Assembly (NCBI RefSeq): GCF_022568815.1
Contig: NZ_JAKZHX010000010.1
Span: 62,001 to 126,000, forward strand
Reading direction: 5' to 3'
DNA length: 64,000 nt
Source: Undibacterium paludis
Lineage (GTDB): Bacteria; Pseudomonadota; Gammaproteobacteria; Burkholderiales; Burkholderiaceae_D
Part shown: positions 58,353 to 64,000 of the stretch, piece after piece
Layout: each line of letters opens with the position of its first letter
Position numbering within the stretch: the first letter of the stretch is position 1
Made by a program: the position numbers and the translations under genes
Notes under the pieces: generated by a model
Told to the model about the DNA's origin: nothing
Seen by the model: the letters and a program-made list of their open reading frames with translations, nothing else
The model's database searches: none

Positions 58353-59291
58353 ATGAAAAAAATCTCGGTTATCGACTCTCATACCGGTGGTGAACCTACC
58401 CGCATTATCGTGGCTGGCGGCCCTGACCTCGGCACCGGCAGCCTGGCACAGCGCCTTGAAGTCTTTCGTGAGCAATTTGACCACTATCGTTCAGCCACCG
58501 TCTGCGAACCGCGTGGTTCGGACGTCATCGTCGGTGCGCTGGCCTGCACGCCAAGTGATGCTTCATGCGTAGCTGGCATCATCTTCTTCAATAATGTCGG
58601 TTACCTGGGTATGTGCGGTCACGGCATGATAGGTTTTATCGTCACCCTGGCGCATCAGGGCAAAATCGGTGTGGGCAAGCACAAGGTCGACACCCCGGTT
58701 GGCATCGTCGAAGCCGAACTGCATGCCGACCATACCGTCACCATACACAATGTACCGGCCTATCGTTACCGCCATGCGGTGAAGCTGGAACTGGCCGGGC
58801 ATGGTGTCATCAGCGGTGACATTGCCTGGGGCGGCAACTGGTTCTTCCTGATCAATGAACATGGCCAGGATTTGAAGCTGTCCAATGTTGACCAGTTGAC
58901 TGATTTCAGCTGGCGGGTGCGCAAGGCACTGGAAGAACAAGGCATCACCGGTGAAGACGGTGCACTGATCGATCACATAGAATTGTTTGGCGCACCGATG
59001 TCGTCCGACAACCACAGCCAGAACTTTGTGCTTTGCCCTGGCAAGGCTTATGATCGTTCCCCTTGTGGCACCGGCACCAGCGCCAAACTGGCTTGCCTGG
59101 CAGCAGATGGCAAGCTGGCAGCGGGCCAGGTCTGGCGTCAGGAAAGCATACTGGGCAGTGTCTTTGAAGCGAGCTACCACGACGCGGGCAATGGCAGGAT
59201 CTTGCCCAGCCTGCGCGGTAGCGCCTTTGTCAATGCAGAAGCCCAACTTTTGCTCGATGAGCGCGATCCTTTTATCTGGGGCATACGCTAG
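58353..59291 (+). CDS. 4-Hydroxyproline 2-epimerase / proline racemase family
   Basis: Cofactor-free epimerase of 312 residues that inverts carbon 2 of trans-4-hydroxy-L-proline, entry step of bacterial hydroxyproline catabolism. Both catalytic cysteines are present: Cys88 in [12 protein letters not shown] and Cys238 in [12 protein letters not shown] Thr at the first position would mark a 3-hydroxyproline dehydratase, so Cys/Cys supports racemase or epimerase activity. The opening [15 protein letters not shown] is typical. A weak ribosome site lies before the ATG. A convergent amino-acid-type binding-protein gene and two regulators follow, forming a plausible uptake and control unit. Confidence 0.9.
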   Translation: MKKISVIDSHTGGEPTRIIVAGGPDLGTGSLAQRLEVFREQFDHYRSATVCEPRGSDVIVGALACTPSDASCVAGIIFFNNVGYLGMCGHGMIGFIVTLAHQGKIGVGKHKVDTPVGIVEAELHADHTVTIHNVPAYRYRHAVKLELAGHGVISGDIAWGGNWFFLINEHGQDLKLSNVDQLTDFSWRVRKALEEQGITGEDGALIDHIELFGAPMSSDNHSQNFVLCPGKAYDRSPCGTGTSAKLACLAADGKLAAGQVWRQESILGSVFEASYHDAGNGRILPSLRGSAFVNAEAQLLLDERDPFIWGIR

Positions 59292-59311
59292 ACAAAACGC
59301 GATACCTGCTG

Positions 59312-59342
59312 CCAGTTGATCAGCCAGCCCCTGATCACCTGG
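59312..59342. terminator. Hairpin between convergent epimerase and binding-protein genes
   Basis: CCAGTTGATCAG and CTGATCACCTGG pair at 11 of 12 positions around a 7-base loop. Located 20 bases after the epimerase stop. No T-run, so it probably acts in both directions with help from Rho. Confidence 0.5.
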
Positions 59343-59368
59343 CTTTGCATGACAGCCTATGGCAGCTT

Positions 59369-60514
59369 TTAGCGCAGGAAGCGCCCGTCTTTCGACACCA
59401 CAGTCAATTCAGCATAATCAGAACCCTGGTGATTGTTCTTGCCAAAGTTAACGATAAAACCATCAAAGTCTGAGCGCCCCATTCCCTCCAGGGCCGTGAT
59501 CAAGCGTTCGCTGGTGACGTCCTTGCCTGAACGCTTGATGGCTTCGACAAAAACTTTGGCATCAAGAAAACCTTCTATGCCCAGGTAAGAATATTCGGTG
59601 ACACCCATCTTGCCCATCACCTTCTGGTATTCACGTACCAACGCCGTCGTGGCAGAGTAAGGGAATGGTAACACCTGAGAAATGATGACACCCACACCGT
59701 CCTTGCCCAGCGCAGTGATACCCGCCTGAGAGGCCAGCACTGACAGGGCAAAATACTGCATGCCCTTGACCTTTTTATTGAATGCCTGGATAAAATCGCT
59801 TGATGGCTTGCCCGCCGTGATCAGGATAATGGTCTGCACATCAGCCGCTTCCATGGCGCTGACGGCCTTGTCGAGATCAGAAGAATCGCTGTTGATGCCA
59901 ACAGTCGCGGTCAGTTTCAACTGATGTTTGGCAACCGCCTGTTCTATGCCGGCCAGGCCTTCTTTACCAAAGGCGTTGTTTTGCACCACCACACCGATTT
60001 TCTTGATACCGCGCACATTCAGGTGATCAATGATCTTTTCCGTCTCTACCGTATAACCGGCACGGATATTGAAAATGCGGCGGTTGAAAGGTTTGCGCAC
60101 GACATCGGCACCGGTCACCGGGGCAAAACTCAGGATATTGGCTTCTTCCAGCACAGGCAGCAAGGCGGTATTGGCTGGCGTGCCCAGCATGCCAAACAAG
60201 GCCACGGCTTTTTCTTTTTCTATCAGCTGCCTGACATTGGCAATCGATTTTTTGGCATCATAGGCGTCATCCAGGGTGATAAAACGGATTTTCCGGCCAT
60301 TCACCCCGCCCTGGGAATTGATGTAATCAAAATAGGCTTTGGCGCCAGTGGAATGGGCGACGCCCAATTCAGCCAGGATGCCGGTCAGCGCGGTCGACTG
60401 ACCGATGACGATGTCGTTGCCCTCGGCATGAGCGACAGCAATACAGCAGCACATCATGAACTTGATGAGCAAAAGACGGCCCATCGCCGTATAGCGATTG
60501 AAATTTACAAACAT
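59369..60514 (-). CDS. Periplasmic substrate-binding protein, branched-chain amino-acid type
   Basis: Solute-binding component of a LivJ-like ABC uptake system, 381 residues. The start at 60514 has GGAG six bases upstream and gives a signal peptide (MFVNFNRYTAMGRLLLIKFMMCCCIAVAHA). The mature protein begins GNDIVIGQSTALTGILAELG and shows the family motifs GVNGRKIRFITLDDAYD, LFGMLGTPANTALLPVLEEANIL, VVVQNNAFGKEGLAG and SYLGIEGFLDAKVFVEAI. No permease or ATPase genes are near, so it may feed a shared transporter. Its neighbours are the hydroxyproline epimerase and a PAS-AraC regulator, suggesting hydroxyproline or a related amino acid as ligand (inference). Confidence 0.88.
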   Translation of the reverse strand: MFVNFNRYTAMGRLLLIKFMMCCCIAVAHAEGNDIVIGQSTALTGILAELGVAHSTGAKAYFDYINSQGGVNGRKIRFITLDDAYDAKKSIANVRQLIEKEKAVALFGMLGTPANTALLPVLEEANILSFAPVTGADVVRKPFNRRIFNIRAGYTVETEKIIDHLNVRGIKKIGVVVQNNAFGKEGLAGIEQAVAKHQLKLTATVGINSDSSDLDKAVSAMEAADVQTIILITAGKPSSDFIQAFNKKVKGMQYFALSVLASQAGITALGKDGVGVIISQVLPFPYSATTALVREYQKVMGKMGVTEYSYLGIEGFLDAKVFVEAIKRSGKDVTSERLITALEGMGRSDFDGFIVNFGKNNHQGSDYAELTVVSKDGRFLR

Positions 60515-60711
60515 ATTGTCTCCAGATTTTTCCACCTGCATGCACCGTAAGTACAGACAGGCAGTATTTTTTTGTTGTATGCCAGGCAGTTCATTTCCAC
60601 GCAGCATTGTGCAAAGAATAAAACACATCCTGACCAAAGATTGTCATCCGGACGACAGTTACATTTCCTTACAGAAACACATTGAGCGGTCTCCATACTC
60701 TGTCCACATGC

Positions 60712-61515
60712 TCATGACCTGAGCACAACTTCCCGGTACTCACTGGGCGTCATGCCTACTGTAGCCTTGAATATGCGTGAAAACGCGCTATGGTCCTGGT
60801 AACCGCATGCAACGGCGATATCGGTAATGCTGAGCTGGGATTCGGCCAGCATGGAGGAGGCGGCGTCCAGGCGTATCTTGACCATCATCTGCCTGGGCGT
60901 CAGGGAAAATATTTTGTGAAAATTCCGTTCCAATTGTGCAACAGACAGGCCAGTCAACTTGACCAGGTCTGCCATGGCGATGGTCTGCGTATAGTTCTGG
61001 TGCAGGTGGCGAACTGCCGTGGCAATCTTGGCGTACACAGGATGACGCTGGTCTGGCATGGCCAGGTCGCGTGAGATGCCAGTCATGCCGATGATCTGAT
61101 GGCGGGTATCGCGCAAGGGGATTTTTTGGGTCAGGCACCAGCCCGGTGAGCGGTTCGGGTACAGATGCAATTCCAGCTGGTCATGGATTTCTTTCTTGCC
61201 ACTCAGTACCATGGCATCCTGAGCAGCATAGCTGGCAGCCAGCGAAGCCGGAAACAACTCTTCGGCCTTTTTGCCAAGCAAGGCATCCTTGTCACGCACG
61301 CCACAGCGCCTTGCCAGTGTCTGATTAACAACAAGATAACGCCCTTCACTGTCTTTGACAAAAAAGACCATGTCTGTCATGGCGTCGAACAGGCTTTCCG
61401 AAAAAAACACATTGGCCAGTTGGGAAGCCATTTGCTGGCGCTTTTCCTGCGCCGGGAAATTGGTCTGGTTTGCCGATGCCGGCGTAGTGCTGAGCGAGGA
61501 TGCGTGCGGCGTCAA
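60712..61515 (-). CDS. PAS-AraC transcriptional regulator
   Basis: Regulator of 267 residues with a PAS domain at about 40-150 (LFDAMTDMVFFVKDSEGRYLVVNQTLARRCGVRDKDALLGKKAEELFP) and an AraC-type double helix-turn-helix at about 165-267 (MADLVKLTGLSVAQLERNFHKIFSLTPRQMM and ITDIAVACGYQDHSAFSRIFKATVGMTPSEYR). The start is probably a TTG at 61515, which has GGAG eight bases upstream; the first ATG lies 28 codons later. AraC proteins with a PAS sensor of this kind occur beside proline-racemase-family genes in Burkholderiales. It likely activates the binding-protein gene 197 bases downstream. Confidence 0.87.
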   Translation of the reverse strand: MTPHASSLSTTPASANQTNFPAQEKRQQMASQLANVFFSESLFDAMTDMVFFVKDSEGRYLVVNQTLARRCGVRDKDALLGKKAEELFPASLAASYAAQDAMVLSGKKEIHDQLELHLYPNRSPGWCLTQKIPLRDTRHQIIGMTGISRDLAMPDQRHPVYAKIATAVRHLHQNYTQTIAMADLVKLTGLSVAQLERNFHKIFSLTPRQMMVKIRLDAASSMLAESQLSITDIAVACGYQDHSAFSRIFKATVGMTPSEYREVVLRS

Positions 61516-61821
61516 TTGATTTACTCCAGAATCGAATGATGAATTAGCAAGTCATCTTTAAATATATTTAAATTATATTTATACTGTAAAGCTTAACGCA
61601 AAAACCACCAGAAAATCCATTACTATGCTGATTTCTGCACAAAGTATCAGCAAATATGGATAGTCCATGGCAAAATAGTGATGAGGAATATATTGACCTT
61701 GCATCAAAAACAGTTATAAGTATAAAAAAACGCGCAGAATTTGATAATACCAAGCTTTTACAAGGTAAAATTTGCGCACGAATAGGTAAAATCCATACAA
61801 AATACAGAACATGGATATCTG
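61516..61821. other. 306-bp AT-rich divergent intergenic region
   Basis: Separates the PAS-AraC gene (minus) from the GntR gene (plus). It is very rich in A and T, and contains the small dyad listed at 61756. A 60-codon open frame at 61656-61838 overlaps the GntR start and has no ribosome site, so it is not called. Confidence 0.5.
61756..61770. promoter_or_regulatory. GntR-type operator candidate
   Basis: TTTTAC and GTAAAA flank the three bases AAG. The dyad is 52 bases upstream of the GntR gene start. Size and symmetry suit a GntR dimer and autoregulation. Confidence 0.4.
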
Positions 61822-62490
61822 ATGCTCGCCACACCTGAAAAAACACCCGCATTTGCCCCCAAACTGCGTGCTGCTGATGTCGCCTATGATGCAATAGAGA
61901 GCATGATAGTCACACTGCAATTGAAACCCGGTTCACCGGTGGTTGAGTCTGAACTGGTGGAAAGAACAGGACTGGGGCGCACTCCCCTGCGCGAAGCCCT
62001 GATGCGCATGTCATCAAATGGCCTGATACAGCAGATGCCCAGGCGCGGCCTGATCATCAGCGATATTGAAGCAGCCGAGCACATGACACTGATAGAAACC
62101 CGCCGTGTCATCGAAAGACTGATCGCCGCCAGCGCCGCCCGCCGCGCCACACCTCAACACCGCAAGGACATCGTGGAATGTGCCGACAAGATGCTGGTCG
62201 CCGCCAAGCGCAATGACCTCAATGACTACATGGCCGCCGACCAGGCCCTGGACCATGTCGTGCATGAAGCCTGCCGCAACCCTTCTGCCGTGGCTGCCGT
62301 CATCCCGCTGATCATCAAATGCCGCCGCTTCTGGTATGCCTTTCAGCATGAAGGCGACATAGAAGAAGGCGCCCGCTGCCATATGCTGGTGGCCAAGGCG
62401 ATTGCCAAAGGCAATGAAGAACAGGCCGCCAAGGCGGCAGATGGCCTGATGGATTACCTGGAGTCGTTTGCGCGCAAGGTGATTGGGTAA
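61822..62490 (+). CDS. GntR-family regulator, FCD (FadR-like) subfamily
   Basis: Regulator of 222 residues. The winged helix-turn-helix covers about 15-85 (AYDAIESMIVTLQLKPGSPVVESELVERTGLGRTPLREALMRMSSNGLIQQMPRRGLII) and the effector domain is all helical with the metal/acid-binding His and Asp residues of FCD proteins (DQALDHVVHEACRN and ARCHMLVAKAIAKG). FCD members often sense organic acids or amino-acid breakdown products. It is divergent from the PAS-AraC gene and completes a regulator pair beside the hydroxyproline-epimerase locus. Confidence 0.9.
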   Translation: MLATPEKTPAFAPKLRAADVAYDAIESMIVTLQLKPGSPVVESELVERTGLGRTPLREALMRMSSNGLIQQMPRRGLIISDIEAAEHMTLIETRRVIERLIAASAARRATPQHRKDIVECADKMLVAAKRNDLNDYMAADQALDHVVHEACRNPSAVAAVIPLIIKCRRFWYAFQHEGDIEEGARCHMLVAKAIAKGNEEQAAKAADGLMDYLESFARKVIG

Positions 62491-62733
62491 GTGGAGTGTT
62501 TGGCTGAGGTAGAAGCGCGCACACCGTAACCAAAAGAATATATACAAAGGTCGCAATGACGTTTGGGTTGTTTTTTTGCAGTTCCCATGTGTCGATGCCT
62601 TTGATGCAAGGCAGAAAATGGAAAAAGAAAGACGATGTTTGAGCGTAGCGAGTTTTCGGGCTTTCCCATTTTTTGACTTGCAGCAAAGCCCCCCCCTTTA
62701 ACGGGGGCAGCGACGCCTGGGTCGCCTTTTTGG

Positions 62734-62763
62734 CACACCTTTTTGGCGAAGCAAAAAGGTGTG
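62734..62763. repeat. Perfect 12-bp inverted repeat
   Basis: CACACCTTTTTG and CAAAAAGGTGTG enclose a 6-base loop GCGAAG. Part of the repeat-rich region. Confidence 0.7.
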
Positions 62764-62885
62764 TAGCTGCCGGTCTACCACCGGGCGACAATCTTAAAAT
62801 ACGAATGCAGATATTTGAAAATCAAGACATTCAAAACACCAATACCCTGATTCAATCCATCTGATAGTTTGTGCCGAACGCCACT

Positions 62886-62910
62886 AGATTCCTGCCTGCG
62901 CAGGAATGAC
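62886..62910. repeat. REP-like palindrome (ATTCCTGC/GCAGGAAT)
   Basis: ATTCCTGC and GCAGGAAT around a 4-base loop, followed by GACG. This is the common mobile-like intergenic palindrome of many proteobacteria; a diverged relative lies at 26847. Confidence 0.7.
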
Positions 62911-63037
62911 GTCAGATGGAGTGTGGCTCATCAAAGCCCGCGCTGCGAATCAAGCAAACAGATTTGCGCTACATGGCAAACGACTTGATGACAAATCTGC
63001 CCAATTCTTCGACATCAAAGGGTATAATCTTGCCCCT

Positions 63038-63469
63038 ATGGCATTCCACCCTTTCATTTCCAAACCAAACACGCAAGCGATCGCCCTGTCGACCGTCGTG
63101 TACGGCTTGCTGTATTTCGTATTTATTGCGATGCTGAAGGCGTCAATAGCGCCTCCAACACTGGTGAACACGGATACCGGATTGTGGGGGAACCAGCTGT
63201 TCATGACCATTTTTGGTCTTGCCCAGTACGTGCTGCCTGGCTTACTGGTTGGCTATCTGGCCGAGAAATCGCCCATGATGCATGGTTACCTGCTAGGCAT
63301 AGCGACCACTGCACTGGTCTATGCCTACGCCAGTTTCACCTATGGCGACAACCCTGCCCAGTTGCCCACCTCCTACACAGTCTTGTACACCTGCTTTGTC
63401 GCTGGCGTGTGGTGCTCACTTGGCGCCGTGATTGCCGACCACTTCAGAACCCGCAAACAAGAGCAATAG
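63038..63469 (+). CDS. Small four-helix membrane protein, unknown function
   Basis: Not recognised. The 143-residue protein starts MAFHPFISKPNTQAIALSTVVYG at 63038 and has four hydrophobic segments (about 15-35, 50-75, 80-100 and 110-130) with a positively charged C-terminus (HFRTRKQEQ). The frame opens earlier at 62906, but that part overlaps the REP-like palindrome and is not protein-like. A TATAAT box at 63023-63028 would start the transcript only a few bases before this ATG, so the mRNA may be nearly leaderless; no Shine-Dalgarno is visible. It converges with the enoyl-CoA hydratase gene, separated by a single base. Confidence 0.75.
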   Translation: MAFHPFISKPNTQAIALSTVVYGLLYFVFIAMLKASIAPPTLVNTDTGLWGNQLFMTIFGLAQYVLPGLLVGYLAEKSPMMHGYLLGIATTALVYAYASFTYGDNPAQLPTSYTVLYTCFVAGVWCSLGAVIADHFRTRKQEQ

Positions 63470-63470
63470 A

Positions 63471-64000
63471 TCAAGACCAGTCAGGCCGGCGCTTTTCCAG
63501 GAATGCCTGCACACCTTCTTGCGCTGCTTCATCCATCATATTGCAAGCCATGGTCTGCCCGGCCAGTTGATAGGCCGCTTCCACACCCATTTCCAGTTGC
63601 TTGTAAAACAATTGCTTGCCCATGCTGATGGCCACTGCCGGCTTGGCGACGATGCTGGCAACCAGTTCTGCCACGCAGGTATCGAGCTGATCAGCGCTGA
63701 CAACGCGGTTGACCAGCCCACGCTGCAAGGCTGTCTGCGCATCGATGAAATCACCGGTCAGCAGCATTTCCATCGCCTGTTTGCGCGACACATTGCGTGA
63801 CAGGGCAACAGCGGGAGTCGAGCAAAACAGGCCGACATTCACACCGGATACGGCAAAGCGCGCCTGTTCTGCCGCCACAGCCAGGTCACACATGGCGACC
63901 AACTGGCAACCGGCTGCCGTAGCCAGACCATGCACACGGGCTATCACCGGCTGCGGCAGTTTTTGTATGGACAGCATCAACTTGCTGCATAAGCCAAACA
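63471..64000 (-). CDS. Enoyl-CoA hydratase/isomerase family protein (5' end cut by window)
   Basis: Crotonase-fold enzyme; the frame is open through the right window edge, so the N-terminus lies outside and about 176 residues are seen. They include QKLPQPVIARVHGLATAAGCQLVAMCDLAVAAEQARFAV (oxyanion-hole segment GxxTAAGCQL), VNVGLFCSTPAVALSRNVSRKQAMEMLLTGDFIDAQTALQRGLVNRVV and a C-terminal YQLAGQTMACNMMDEAAQEGVQAFLEKRRPDW. Typical catalytic Glu residues of beta-oxidation hydratases are not evident at the second site (FCSTPAVAL in place of GxxPExG), which points to the enoyl-CoA hydratase-like (ECHDC3-type) subgroup with unclear activity. Confidence 0.88.
   Translation of the reverse strand, partial: FGLCSKLMLSIQKLPQPVIARVHGLATAAGCQLVAMCDLAVAAEQARFAVSGVNVGLFCSTPAVALSRNVSRKQAMEMLLTGDFIDAQTALQRGLVNRVVSADQLDTCVAELVASIVAKPAVAISMGKQLFYKQLEMGVEAAYQLAGQTMACNMMDEAAQEGVQAFLEKRRPDWS

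Larger units (their letters stand above)
62491..63037. other. 547-bp intergenic region made of repeat-like palindromes
   Basis: Contains a 12-bp-stem hairpin at 62734-62763, a C7 run next to GGGGG near 62690-62706, and a REP-like palindrome at 62886. Text around 62585-62760 resembles multicopy intergenic sequences I associate with Oxalobacteraceae genomes. Open frames in it look like by-products of the repeats. Confidence 0.45.

Noticed and set aside
61656..61838. 60-codon frame before the GntR gene
   Set aside because: Overlaps the GntR start, lacks a ribosome site and lies in AT-rich regulatory DNA.
62315..62791. 158-codon minus-strand frame over the GntR 3' end and the repeat block
   Set aside because: Most of it translates intergenic repeat sequence; no family-like segment.

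Overview
The window looks like chromosome of a betaproteobacterium of the order Burkholderiales, most likely Oxalobacteraceae (an Undibacterium/Janthinobacterium-like organism). This is inferred from mid-50s GC by eye, the groES-groEL pair with both a sigma-32 promoter and a CIRCE operator, betaproteobacterial-type TonB, TrhO, GluQ and FadD proteins, and many LysR regulators. No tRNA, rRNA, CRISPR array or intact transposase was seen. The outermost genes are cut by the window: an ABC permease on the left and an enoyl-CoA hydratase on the right.

Layout. 1-5 kb: TipA-like MerR regulator with an ABC exporter, glycerophosphodiesterase, class III CoA-transferase. 5-11 kb: LytS/LytTR two-component pair, ElaA acetyltransferase, TrhO, M13 metallopeptidase. 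11-16.8 kb: exported unknown plus DUF2145 protein, LysR/oxidoreductase pair, FadD, HIT protein. 16.9-21.9 kb: a compact four-gene nonribosomal-peptide-like operon (AurF-type diiron oxygenase, acyl carrier protein, thioester reductase fused to an alpha/beta hydrolase, free-standing adenylation enzyme). 22.4-25.6 kb: ECF42-type sigma factor and its VOC/YCII operon behind a matching promoter. 25.8-31 kb: hydrolase, WrbA-like and pirin genes with a LysR regulator, GluQ, a 193-bp MITE, small exported proteins. 32.2-35.3 kb: a cyclic-di-GMP-I (GEMM) riboswitch in front of a sedolisin-like lipoprotein with Ig-like repeats. 35.4-38.8 kb: copper-type multicopper oxidase, TolC-like protein and a Cys/His/Met-rich small protein. 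38.8-43 kb: ArgO/ArgP pair and a periplasmic-binding-protein/diguanylate-cyclase pair. 43.1-45.1 kb: CoaE and a CoaD fused to an HD phosphohydrolase, with paired palindromes upstream. 45.4-47.6 kb: groESL. 47.6-55.3 kb: VOC protein, tautomerase and TetR, OPT transporter, esterase, DTW-domain enzyme, Gly/Thr-linker lipoprotein, C-terminally truncated rhomboid. 55.3-64 kb: TonB with a hexanucleotide repeat tract, exported SRPBCC protein, hydroxyproline epimerase with binding protein and AraC and GntR regulators, an intergenic repeat region, a small membrane protein, and the partial enoyl-CoA hydratase.

Best candidates for something undescribed are (1) the split A/ACP/TR-hydrolase/AurF operon, which resembles a reorganised version of the mgo/ham diazeniumdiolate pathways; (2) the CoaE plus CoaD-HD operon with its own operator-like palindromes; and (3) the riboswitch-controlled sedolisin lipoprotein. 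All functional statements rest on reading motifs by eye; no search or alignment was run.
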